A DNA stretch of 64,000 nt from Pelagicoccus sp. SDUM812002. Lineage in GTDB: Bacteria; Verrucomicrobiota; Verrucomicrobiia; Opitutales; Opitutaceae. A program made the translations under genes and the position numbers. Numbering within the stretch: position 1 is the stretch's first letter; every line of letters starts with the position of its first letter. A model generated the notes under the pieces. It had not been told where the DNA came from and searched no databases. It saw only the letters and a list, made by a program, of their open reading frames with translations. Positions 19,978 through 27,131 of the stretch are shown in pieces. The stretch spans positions 1 through 64,000 of the forward strand of contig NZ_JARXHX010000009.1 in NCBI RefSeq assembly GCF_031127835.1, written 5' to 3'.

Positions 19978-21315
19978 TTAGGCGAAGCTTTTTAGGAGTA
20001 CCTTCGACTGACGCTGGTTTGCGTCGTAGATCGCCCGTCTGGTGAGCGGAAGGGCGTCCGGGCCTGCTTCTTCGAAACCGAGAAGGCTCGTGAAGAAGTT
20101 CTGAGTTTGCGTGGAGAGAGCGATCACGCGGCGCGCTCCCTCTTGCTCGGCTAGCTGGCAGGCAAAGCGGACGAGCTTTCGCCCGATGCCCTGACGTTGG
20201 TAGAATGGGTGCACGAATAGCGAGCTGACCTCCCGTAGCTCCGCATCTTCCCCGAAACGGTCGAGCAGCACGCAAGCCATAATGTTTCCGTCCACCTCGT
20301 AGACGTAGTAATTGTGGATCTTCTCTTCGATGGATGCCATCGAACGCTCCATTAGCTCTTCGCGAGCGACACCGCTGCGTGTGAGGTGGTAGACGAGTGG
20401 AACCTCGTCTCGGGTCGCTCGGCGGATTTGCTGGTACTCGTTTCCGTAAATGAGCGTTCCAACGCCTTCGTTGGAGAACACCTCTCGAATCAAGCCGTCG
20501 TGGATGCGTCCGTCGAGGATGTGGATACGTGAAATTTCCGCTTTTACGCCTCTTAATGCCTGCACGGCTTTGCTTTTAAGGGCTGGCGATAGCTCGCTGA
20601 AATGAGGAGCGGCGACGAATTCTTCGAGCTCGGCGACGGGGATTTGCTGGGTCAGGCGTCCGTCTTGGCTGAACCCGTTTTCCTGGGAGAGGAATAGAAT
20701 CTTGGTCGCGCCCATCGCGATGGCGGTGTCGACGGCGAGGGCGTCTGAGTTGATGCGCAGGGTATGTCCGTTGCGATCGAAGCCGATGGGTTGGATGATC
20801 GGGATGATGTTCTTGGAAATGAGATGCCGCAGGAAATCGGCATCGATCTGGTCGGTCTTACCGGTGTTTAGTAGGTCGACTCCCTTTAGGATACCGACGG
20901 GCTTTGCCTTGACGGAATTGGTGATCGCGCACTTGAGCTTCGCCTTTGTGAGCGCTTCGAGGATCTGGTGGGAGACGCGGGAGGAGGCGCGGATGGCGAG
21001 GTCGAGGGTCGGGCCGTCGGTGGCTCCGCTTCCGTCGACGTTGCTAGGCGTAATGGACTTCGTAGCGGAGAGGTCGGCGAGCTGTTTGCCGATGCCGTGT
21101 ACAATGACGACATTGATCTGCAAGCTGCGCAGGACGGCGATATCGAGTAGCAGGTTGGGCAGGTTGTCGCTTTCGATGATAGAACCGTCGAGTGCGACTA
21201 CGAAAGTTTGTCCCAGAAATCTGGGTACATAGTTAAGGATGCCGCGCAGGTCGGTTGGCTTGATCGTCTGTTCGCTCTCGCTTGCGTCCATGGTTCGTAA
21301 AGGTGCCGCATTCAA
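19978..21315 (-). CDS. argA: Amino-acid N-acetyltransferase (N-acetylglutamate synthase)
   Basis: The 445-residue protein has an amino acid kinase domain (about 30-290; motifs VIVHGIGK near 74 and NTGKTDQIDA near 150) fused to a C-terminal GNAT domain (about 300-445; acetyl-CoA loop QRQGIGRK near 391). This is the classical ArgA layout, which acetylates glutamate in the first step of arginine synthesis. The kinase fold is not expected to phosphorylate; in ArgA it serves arginine feedback. The residues around MDASESE (residue 9) offer an alternative start. It is monocistronic and convergent with the 72-aa gene. Confidence 0.9.
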   Translation of the reverse strand: MNAAPLRTMDASESEQTIKPTDLRGILNYVPRFLGQTFVVALDGSIIESDNLPNLLLDIAVLRSLQINVVIVHGIGKQLADLSATKSITPSNVDGSGATDGPTLDLAIRASSRVSHQILEALTKAKLKCAITNSVKAKPVGILKGVDLLNTGKTDQIDADFLRHLISKNIIPIIQPIGFDRNGHTLRINSDALAVDTAIAMGATKILFLSQENGFSQDGRLTQQIPVAELEEFVAAPHFSELSPALKSKAVQALRGVKAEISRIHILDGRIHDGLIREVFSNEGVGTLIYGNEYQQIRRATRDEVPLVYHLTRSGVAREELMERSMASIEEKIHNYYVYEVDGNIMACVLLDRFGEDAELREVSSLFVHPFYQRQGIGRKLVRFACQLAEQEGARRVIALSTQTQNFFTSLLGFEEAGPDALPLTRRAIYDANQRQSKVLLKSFA

Positions 21316-21385
21316 GCGAATGCAGGGGTGGAAGCAAGGAGAGAGTGGGATAGGCTAAATCTCGGTGGGGCAGTGTGGGACTGCT

Positions 21386-22126
21386 CTAGTTCTCTTCGGT
21401 TGAAGTTGGTCCGTCTTCGCGGTCTTCGTCCACTGTCGCCTTGCTGGGGTCGAGATTTTGGATCTGCCATTCGGCTAAGCGGTCCTGATTAATGAAGCTA
21501 ACTTTTATCGAGTCTGCAGCGATAGGATCGGTGGGTATGAGGAAGGTAGTAGGCGTCGGTTCGCCCTGGAGCAGGCTCGGGTCCACATCCTCCATCTTCT
21601 CGACGAAAAGGGTGGCGAGGATGAAGAGTTCACCTTCCTTGTAGAAGGTGAGGATATTGAGCAGCTCGCTCGTGGCGAGTGGCTCGGGTACGTGGAGGCG
21701 AATCGGTAAGGACTCGCCCGGAGTAAGGCTGTCTGGAGATTCGGTCCTGATAAACCCAGGAACGAGTACTGGGCGTCCGGCCATATAGTACTTGAGTTGT
21801 TCGGGGATGACGAGGTCGAGCGCATCCTCGTATTCGCGGGAGCTGGAGCTAGCGGGTGAGTTAATATTGGCTTCCTCGGTAGCGCGAGTCGTCTTGATAC
21901 TGTACCAATCGTAGAAGTTCTTTTCCACGATTGCGTTCTTGCGATCCATCATGGCTTGGAAGGGCTCGAAGGCAGTGCCCTCCTTGCGGTACTCGAAGTT
22001 GATCCAAGTGTAAACTCCCATGAAGAGCACGATGGCTAGGGCGATCGGCCACATGGGCCACGGCTTGCGGTCCGCGATGCCGCTCGGCAGCTGGTTCTTG
22101 GTTTCAGGCTTTTCGGGAGTGCTCAT
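21386..22126 (-). CDS. Membrane-anchored hypothetical protein
   Basis: The 246-residue protein has a Pro/Lys-rich cytoplasmic N-terminus (1-26), one transmembrane helix (about 27-44, 'ALAIVLFMGVYTWINF') and a soluble, probably periplasmic domain (45-230). It ends in an acidic tail. I recognise no domain. It is divergent from proS with a 167-bp gap that should hold both promoters. Confidence 0.65.
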   Translation of the reverse strand: MSTPEKPETKNQLPSGIADRKPWPMWPIALAIVLFMGVYTWINFEYRKEGTAFEPFQAMMDRKNAIVEKNFYDWYSIKTTRATEEANINSPASSSSREYEDALDLVIPEQLKYYMAGRPVLVPGFIRTESPDSLTPGESLPIRLHVPEPLATSELLNILTFYKEGELFILATLFVEKMEDVDPSLLQGEPTPTTFLIPTDPIAADSIKVSFINQDRLAEWQIQNLDPSKATVDEDREDGPTSTEEN

Positions 22127-22293
22127 GAGCTTGCCTAGGGAGCGCGAAATGGAGCGGAGTTAAAGCCAGAAATCGAGAGCGAGAGGTTTCAAGCGGGACG
22201 GAATCGCATCGTGTGGCCGTTTCCCTTGCGAGCCAGCCATATTTAAGGATTGTGTGGGAGGCGAGGCAGCGCATTTTTTGGCCCTCAATCACC

Positions 22294-24060
22294 ATGGACT
22301 ACTGGAGCAAGCAATATATCCCAACCCTCAAGGAAAGCCCCGCGGAAGCGGAAATCGACTCGCACAAGTTGCTCCTTCGAGCGGGACTAGTGCGCAAGAT
22401 AGGCAGCGGCATCTATGCCTTCTTGCCTTTGGGAGCCAAGGCTTTGGATAACGTGAAGCGCCTTTGCTGCGAGGAAATGAACAGGGCGGGCGCCATGGAA
22501 TTGCTGATGCCTGCAGTTGTGCCAGCTGATTATTGGAAGGCAGGTCCTCGCTGGAGTGCGGCCCGCGAGATCATGTACCAAGTGGCTAGTGCCGGAGAAA
22601 ATGCGGAATTTCCCGAAGAACCCGCTTTCGTGCTCGGTCCAACGCATGAGGAAATAATCACCCCTCTCATCGGCAGCGAAGCGAATAGCTACCGCGACAT
22701 GGGAAAAACGTTTTACCAAGTGCAGACGAAGTTTCGTAACGAGATTCGTCCTCGCTACGGACTGATGCGCGCTCGCGAGTTCATCATGAAGGACGGCTAC
22801 AGTTTCGATGCGACTGACGAAGAAGCCACCGAGACTTACAAGAACATGGCCAAGGCGTACGAGAAGTTCTTCGCTCGCTGCGGCTTGAAGTTCATTTCCG
22901 TCGAGGCTGACACCGGTGTAATGGGCGGCGCCTTCTCGCACGAGTTCATGGTGCCTGCTGAAGTGGGCGACGACGATGTAGTCTACAACATCGAGAGCGG
23001 TTACGCGGCAAATGTGGAAAAGGCAACCAGCGGAATCATCCCTGCTGATCTCGAAGACGCGGCGCCGGTTGGCGATATCGAAAAGTTTGAGACGCCTGGC
23101 GTTAAGACTATCGAAAAGCTCGCGCAGGAGTTTGAAGTCCCCGCCGACCAGCAGTTCAAGACCTTGCTTTTCGTTGGTGACGACAAGCTCTTCGCAGTCG
23201 TCGTTCGCGGTTGCGACCAAGTCGAGGAAGCGAAGCTCGGCTCGCTTGGCTATGCTTTGATCCGTCCTGCGACTGTGGACGAGATCTTCGAAGGGATGGG
23301 CGCTTATCCAGGAAGCTTGGGCGCGGTGAAGGGCACTATCAAAAACCGCGAAAAGCTCGATGGCGTTTACGCTGACGAGGCAATACGTTTGGTAGGTAAC
23401 GGAGTGACTGGAGCCAATGAGAAGGCGATGCACTTGAAAAACGTTAACGTCACGCGCGACCTCGACATCGATCGTTTTGGCGACTTCCGCAAAGTACAAG
23501 CTGGCGAGCCTTGTCCGGTGTCGGGTAAACCACTCGAAATCCAGCGCGCGATCGAAGTGGGGCACATCTTCAAGCTCGGTACCAAGTACAGCGAAAACGA
23601 AGAGTATGGCGCTCTCTACGTCGACAAGGATGGCAACCGGCAGCCTGCGGTGATGGGGTGCTACGGTATCGGGATTTCTCGTACACTGCAGTCGATCATC
23701 GAGCAGAAGCACGACAAGAACGGTATCGTTTGGCCATGGTCGGTGGCGCCTTACCAAATCATCATCACCGTTCTGGATCCTGGTATGGAAGAAGCGGATA
23801 CGTTGGCACTTGAATTGGGGCAGGCTGCGGAAGCCGCTGGAGCGAGCGTGTTGGTAGACGACCGAGCGGAGCGCCCTGGCGTGAAGTTCAAGGATGCTGA
23901 CTTGATCGGTATCCCGCTGCGAATCACCATCGGTGGTCGTGGCCTCAAGAATGGCGAAGTCGAGATGAAGTGGCGTGATGAAGAGTCATCCCAGAACGTC
24001 GCGATCGGGGATGCGGTACGTGTCTTGCTCGAGGGAATCGAGGCGAAGTCGAAACTGTAG
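22294..24060 (+). CDS. proS: Prolyl-tRNA synthetase
   Basis: This class II aminoacyl-tRNA synthetase has 588 residues from the ATG chosen here, which begins MDYWSKQYIPTLKE. An upstream in-frame ATG at 22213 would add 27 non-conserved residues. Motif 1 lies in the first ~70 residues, motif 2 'FRNEIRPRYGLMRAREF' near 148, and the YbaK-like editing insertion is at about 225-380. Motif 3 'GCYGIGISR' lies near 452, followed by the anticodon-binding domain. The length fits bacterial ProRS with the editing domain. It charges tRNA-Pro in the cytoplasm. clpS follows 14 bp downstream. Confidence 0.95.
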   Translation: MDYWSKQYIPTLKESPAEAEIDSHKLLLRAGLVRKIGSGIYAFLPLGAKALDNVKRLCCEEMNRAGAMELLMPAVVPADYWKAGPRWSAAREIMYQVASAGENAEFPEEPAFVLGPTHEEIITPLIGSEANSYRDMGKTFYQVQTKFRNEIRPRYGLMRAREFIMKDGYSFDATDEEATETYKNMAKAYEKFFARCGLKFISVEADTGVMGGAFSHEFMVPAEVGDDDVVYNIESGYAANVEKATSGIIPADLEDAAPVGDIEKFETPGVKTIEKLAQEFEVPADQQFKTLLFVGDDKLFAVVVRGCDQVEEAKLGSLGYALIRPATVDEIFEGMGAYPGSLGAVKGTIKNREKLDGVYADEAIRLVGNGVTGANEKAMHLKNVNVTRDLDIDRFGDFRKVQAGEPCPVSGKPLEIQRAIEVGHIFKLGTKYSENEEYGALYVDKDGNRQPAVMGCYGIGISRTLQSIIEQKHDKNGIVWPWSVAPYQIIITVLDPGMEEADTLALELGQAAEAAGASVLVDDRAERPGVKFKDADLIGIPLRITIGGRGLKNGEVEMKWRDEESSQNVAIGDAVRVLLEGIEAKSKL

Positions 24061-24074
24061 ACATACGATATTTG

Positions 24075-24383
24075 ATGGTAGCACCTGTAACCAGTGTTGG
24101 ATCTCCGGCTGCGGATACGCAGACGAAAGACGAAACGGCCCTTTCAGATGTGTGGGGCGTGATTGTGCTCAACGATCCCGTCAACCTGATGTCCTACGTG
24201 ACTATGGTGCTCGAGCGCGTGTTACGCATGTCTCGGACCAAAGCGGAGCAGCACATGATGGAGGTGCATCACAAAGGTCGTTCCCTCGTTTGGAAAGGCA
24301 ATCGGGAGAAGGCGGAAGGATACGTCTTCCAACTTCAAGAATGGCACCTGAACGCGATCTTGGAACGTGATGAGACAGATTGA
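24075..24383 (+). CDS. clpS: ATP-dependent Clp protease adaptor ClpS
   Basis: The 102-residue protein has the ClpS core from about residue 28: 'VLNDPVNLMSYV', then helix 'ERVLRMSRTKAEQHMM', 'VHHKGRS' and 'EKAEGYVFQLQ'. ClpS delivers N-degron substrates to ClpAP and binds the N-terminal residue through its conserved Asn-Asp pocket. The ATG at 24075 is preferred over the TTG immediately before it. The 3' end overlaps the next gene by 14 bases, indicating translational coupling. Confidence 0.92.
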   Translation: MVAPVTSVGSPAADTQTKDETALSDVWGVIVLNDPVNLMSYVTMVLERVLRMSRTKAEQHMMEVHHKGRSLVWKGNREKAEGYVFQLQEWHLNAILERDETD

Positions 24384-24891
24384 AATAAGGCTAGATCCCG
24401 CCCTGGTCGAGTCGTTGCTCAAGACCATCCGACCGGTGCTCGATGCGTTGCAGGACGAATTGGCGACTCCGGCGGAGTTTCCGGACGACGATGAGCTGCT
24501 GGAAGATTTTTGGACGAGCGATTTGCTCAATTCCCAGCGAGAGGAGCTAAAGATCATCGAGAATCTCTTTGATGACGAGTTCATGCTCAGCGGTCGGGCT
24601 TTGATCGCGGCAGACGAGATGGACAAGGTAATTCGTGCGTGCTCGGCGATCCGACTCAAGCTGCGCGAAAGGATGCTGGAGCCGATCGGCGATTCGCAAC
24701 TGGAAGAGGGAAACCTCGAAGGTGTCGAGTGGACGGACGAATTGCAAATTGGTTACGCCGCCTACGCCTTGTTCGCGAGCTTGCAGGAGCTGATCATTTC
24801 TCAGCTTTCGGAGCCTGTGGAAGACGGGTCGGAGTCGGAAGACGATCCTGACTGGAGCGCGGACGATGAAGACTTGGAGGACGAAAGATAG
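24370..24891 (+). CDS. DUF2017-like protein coupled to clpS
   Basis: The 173-residue acidic helical protein starts inside the end of clpS (ATG at 24370). In Actinobacteria a DUF2017 gene of about 180 residues lies next to clpS. Size, composition, C-terminal acidic tail and position match that pattern, but I assign the family mainly by context and weak resemblance. A role with ClpS or Clp proteolysis is inference. Confidence 0.6.
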   Translation: MRQIEIRLDPALVESLLKTIRPVLDALQDELATPAEFPDDDELLEDFWTSDLLNSQREELKIIENLFDDEFMLSGRALIAADEMDKVIRACSAIRLKLRERMLEPIGDSQLEEGNLEGVEWTDELQIGYAAYALFASLQELIISQLSEPVEDGSESEDDPDWSADDEDLEDER

Positions 24892-24894
24892 TAG

Positions 24895-25389
24895 ATGAGC
24901 AGTTACTCTTGTATCCACTGCGGCGAGACGGCTGCGAAAAGCCACGACTGTTGCTCCTCTGGGTGCGACCTCGCTCGCCGATTGCCGCGAGGCGAGACGG
25001 ACTTGCCGGCGACTTGGCAGCTCGGAGTGGCTTTGGCCTGGGGATTCTTAGTGTTCAATCAATTGCTCTTCGCGGGTATGGACCTCCTTGCTCTCTCGAA
25101 GAACGAGACGGAGAACGCCGCGAAGTTTGCTGTGCTTTCTCTGGTTGCGGGGGCGGTAGTGCTGTTGGTGAACGGCTTTTTCTTTGTGATTTCGAAGCCT
25201 AAGCTGTTCAGCGATTGGCAGGTGCTGGCCATCAGCGCGGGCATTGCTTTCGTGGGCGGATATCGCCTAGGTGAAATCTTTGGCGAACCTCAAGTTCTCG
25301 GCTTTTTGCTCGGCAACTTGCTGATCAGTGCGTGGTTAGCTCGCGGGCTGTTTCGCGGTCCGGCGTCAAAAAAGAAGCAAAACTTTTAG
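24895..25389 (+). CDS. Membrane protein with N-terminal CcoI-like metal-binding motif
   Basis: The 164-residue protein begins with a cysteine cluster, CIHCG at residue 6 and CCSSGC at residue 20. It resembles the N-terminal metal-binding segment of CcoI/FixI-type copper ATPases ('C.HCG...CC.GC'), but no ATPase follows. Instead there are four predicted transmembrane helices (about 42-62, 80-100, 107-125 and 131-150) and a basic end. It begins two codons after the preceding stop, in the proS-clpS operon. A role in metal handling is inference. Confidence 0.6.
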   Translation: MSSYSCIHCGETAAKSHDCCSSGCDLARRLPRGETDLPATWQLGVALAWGFLVFNQLLFAGMDLLALSKNETENAAKFAVLSLVAGAVVLLVNGFFFVISKPKLFSDWQVLAISAGIAFVGGYRLGEIFGEPQVLGFLLGNLLISAWLARGLFRGPASKKKQNF

Positions 25390-25405
25390 GGTCATCGCAT
25401 TGGGG

Positions 25406-25434
25406 TTGACGCGTTGCTGGTGTCGCTGAATATC
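25406..25434 (+). promoter_or_regulatory. Putative promoter of the 6S RNA gene
   Basis: A TTGACG element (25406-25411) is followed after 16 bases by GAATAT (25428-25433), placing a start near 25440, just before the paired 5' end of the RNA. The -10 match is weak. Confidence 0.4.
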
Positions 25435-25440
25435 CAAGGT

Positions 25441-25640
25441 CTTCGCGTACCCTGCGGTGTTCGAGGTGCTGATAAAACGCTCATCGCCTACTTTACCTTT
25501 ACGGGAGTCTCGAAGGATGGTTGATGCTAAGCCGTAAACCGGAAAGCAGAGGTTGTCCGACGGTCGCCCACTTGTATTTAAACAGGACTATGAGCCCCTT
25601 TGGCATACGGCACAATGGTGGGGTACGCGTCTTTTTTTTT
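25441..25640 (+). ncRNA. ssrS: Candidate 6S RNA
   Basis: In a 310-bp gap without a gene, CGCGTACCC (25444-25452) pairs exactly with GGGTACGCG (25621-25629), closing a ~185-nt RNA. Nine T residues (25632-25640) follow directly. The 5' side reads 'CCCTGCGGTGTTCG', close to the conserved start of 6S RNAs (E. coli CUCUGAGAUGUUCG). 6S RNA mimics an open promoter and sequesters the housekeeping RNA polymerase holoenzyme. Length, closing stem and terminator all fit. The central bubble was not folded here, so the call rests on the stem and the 5' motif. Confidence 0.72.
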
Positions 25641-25699
25641 ACGAAGAGTGATTCATTAGATTGCTCTTTCGCTTAAAGGCTTGGTAGAGGTGGTCTTAT

Positions 25700-26038
25700 A
25701 TGGACCCGAAAATCTATTCCCTAATCCACGTCTTTTCGATCCTGATGCTCAGCGGCTCGATCTTCTACATCGCTGCTAATCCGCAGAAGCATAAGAAGGC
25801 AAAGATGATGGCCATCAACGGTACCGTTGGCCTGATTGCCCTCGTGGGTGCTTTTGGTTTGATCGCCAAACTCGGCTACAGCTATTCGGCGGGTTGGATC
25901 ATCGTCAAGCTAGTGGCTTGGCTCTTCCTCATGGGACTAGCAGGTATGGCTTACAAGAAGCCAAAGGGATTTGTTCTCTCAGGTCTGATTATCGCGGTCG
26001 GCGTGGCGGTTTACATGGTCTACTTTCGCCCGTTTTAG
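25700..26038 (+). CDS. Small integral membrane protein (112 aa)
   Basis: The protein is almost wholly hydrophobic, with four predicted membrane helices (about 6-26, 38-58, 65-83 and 90-108) separated by short Lys-rich loops (NPQKHKKAK). No domain recognised; size and topology are loosely like small SirB-type membrane proteins, but this is not an assignment. It is transcribed after the 6S RNA terminator and closed by a strong terminator of its own. Confidence 0.65.
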   Translation: MDPKIYSLIHVFSILMLSGSIFYIAANPQKHKKAKMMAINGTVGLIALVGAFGLIAKLGYSYSAGWIIVKLVAWLFLMGLAGMAYKKPKGFVLSGLIIAVGVAVYMVYFRPF

Positions 26039-26066
26039 CTTTGCCTTCTCGGCGCAATTTTCTCCG

Positions 26067-26103
26067 GCCTCGAGGCGTTTCGCCTTGGGGCTTCTTTGTT
26101 TCT
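26067..26103 (+). terminator. Intrinsic terminator
   Basis: An 11-bp stem, GCCTCGAGGCG with CGCCTTGGGGC (two G-U wobbles), encloses a TTT loop. It is followed by the T-rich tract TTCTTTGTTTCT, 29 bases after the stop codon of the small membrane protein. Confidence 0.75.
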
Positions 26104-26169
26104 GTCTGAGCTGAGCGAGGACTTGCCTCAGATTAGAGAAGCTTTCGCAAACCCCAACCCAGCTGATAT

Positions 26170-27069
26170 ATGAAGCGTAGAGATTTCCTTGGTCGTGTCG
26201 CAGGGGCTGCCGTGGCAGCGCCATTGATCGGTTCTGTCGCCTACTCTAAGCCTCGAGGAACGTTGCCGGAAATCCCGAAGGTGACTTTCGAAAAGTCTGG
26301 TATCACGACTACGCGCCTCGCTCAAGGTACGGGATTTAATGGGTGGGATCGGCAATCTGACCAAACGCGTCAAGGTTTCGAGGAATTCGTAAACTTGCTG
26401 AGGCACGGGTACGACCGAGGCATTCGCTTGTTCGATTTGGCGGACTTGTATGGCACTCACTACTACTTCCGCGAAGCTTTGCGCTTCATCCCGCGAGATG
26501 AGGTGACCATCCTGACCAAGCTTTGGTGGCGCTACAACGACGAGAACCCCAAGTCAATGAGCTTGGACGAACAGCGTCGTTCGGCCCGCACCGCAGTGGA
26601 GCGGTTCCGCATGGAACTGGACGTAGAGGTGATCGACATTCTGTTGATGCATAATGTCATGTCGCCGGAGTGGGACGAGGATATGGCTGGCTTTATCGAG
26701 GTGTTGCATGAGTATCGGGACAGAGGTGTCATTCGTGCTCTTGGAATGTCCTGCCACACTTTGAGCGCTCTCGAACGAGCCGCCGAGACGGAGTGGGTGG
26801 AGGTCGCGTTGACTCGTATCAATCCTTATGGAAAACACATGGACGGCACCCCCGAGGAAGTCATGCCGGTGCAGCGTCGCTTCAAGGAGCGCGGGGCCAA
26901 CGTGATCGGGATGAAGATTTTTGGAGCAGGTGGCTTGGTCGACAAGCGCGAAGAGTGCATGGAGTTCGCCCAAAATCTAGGATACCTAGATTCCATGACA
27001 ATTGGGGCTCGGTCACCAGAGGAGATCGACGACAATATTCGACTGATGGCGAAGTACCCCGCTAAATAA
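26170..27069 (+). CDS. Tat-exported aldo/keto reductase
   Basis: The 299-residue protein opens with a twin-arginine signal (RRDFLG at residue 3, then an Ala-rich hydrophobic stretch to about 28). An aldo/keto reductase TIM barrel follows with 'FDLADLYG' (catalytic Asp/Tyr region, ~96), 'LTKLWWRY' (catalytic Lys, ~117), 'LLMHNV' (in place of the usual His segment, ~157) and 'ALGMSCHT' (~192). Such proteins are common in Verrucomicrobia and Planctomycetes. Export before or after NAD(P)H binding and the natural substrate are unknown. It is monocistronic. Confidence 0.85.
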   Translation: MKRRDFLGRVAGAAVAAPLIGSVAYSKPRGTLPEIPKVTFEKSGITTTRLAQGTGFNGWDRQSDQTRQGFEEFVNLLRHGYDRGIRLFDLADLYGTHYYFREALRFIPRDEVTILTKLWWRYNDENPKSMSLDEQRRSARTAVERFRMELDVEVIDILLMHNVMSPEWDEDMAGFIEVLHEYRDRGVIRALGMSCHTLSALERAAETEWVEVALTRINPYGKHMDGTPEEVMPVQRRFKERGANVIGMKIFGAGGLVDKREECMEFAQNLGYLDSMTIGARSPEEIDDNIRLMAKYPAK

Positions 27070-27131
27070 GGGAGCAGCTGGCGTTGGTGATTTGCGTGGA
27101 CGCAGGGTGAAACTCCGCGCTACGGTTTGGA

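Noticed and set aside
22387-23757. 456-codon open frame antisense to proS
   Set aside because: Mirror of the synthetase codon usage with no protein features; proS is unambiguous.
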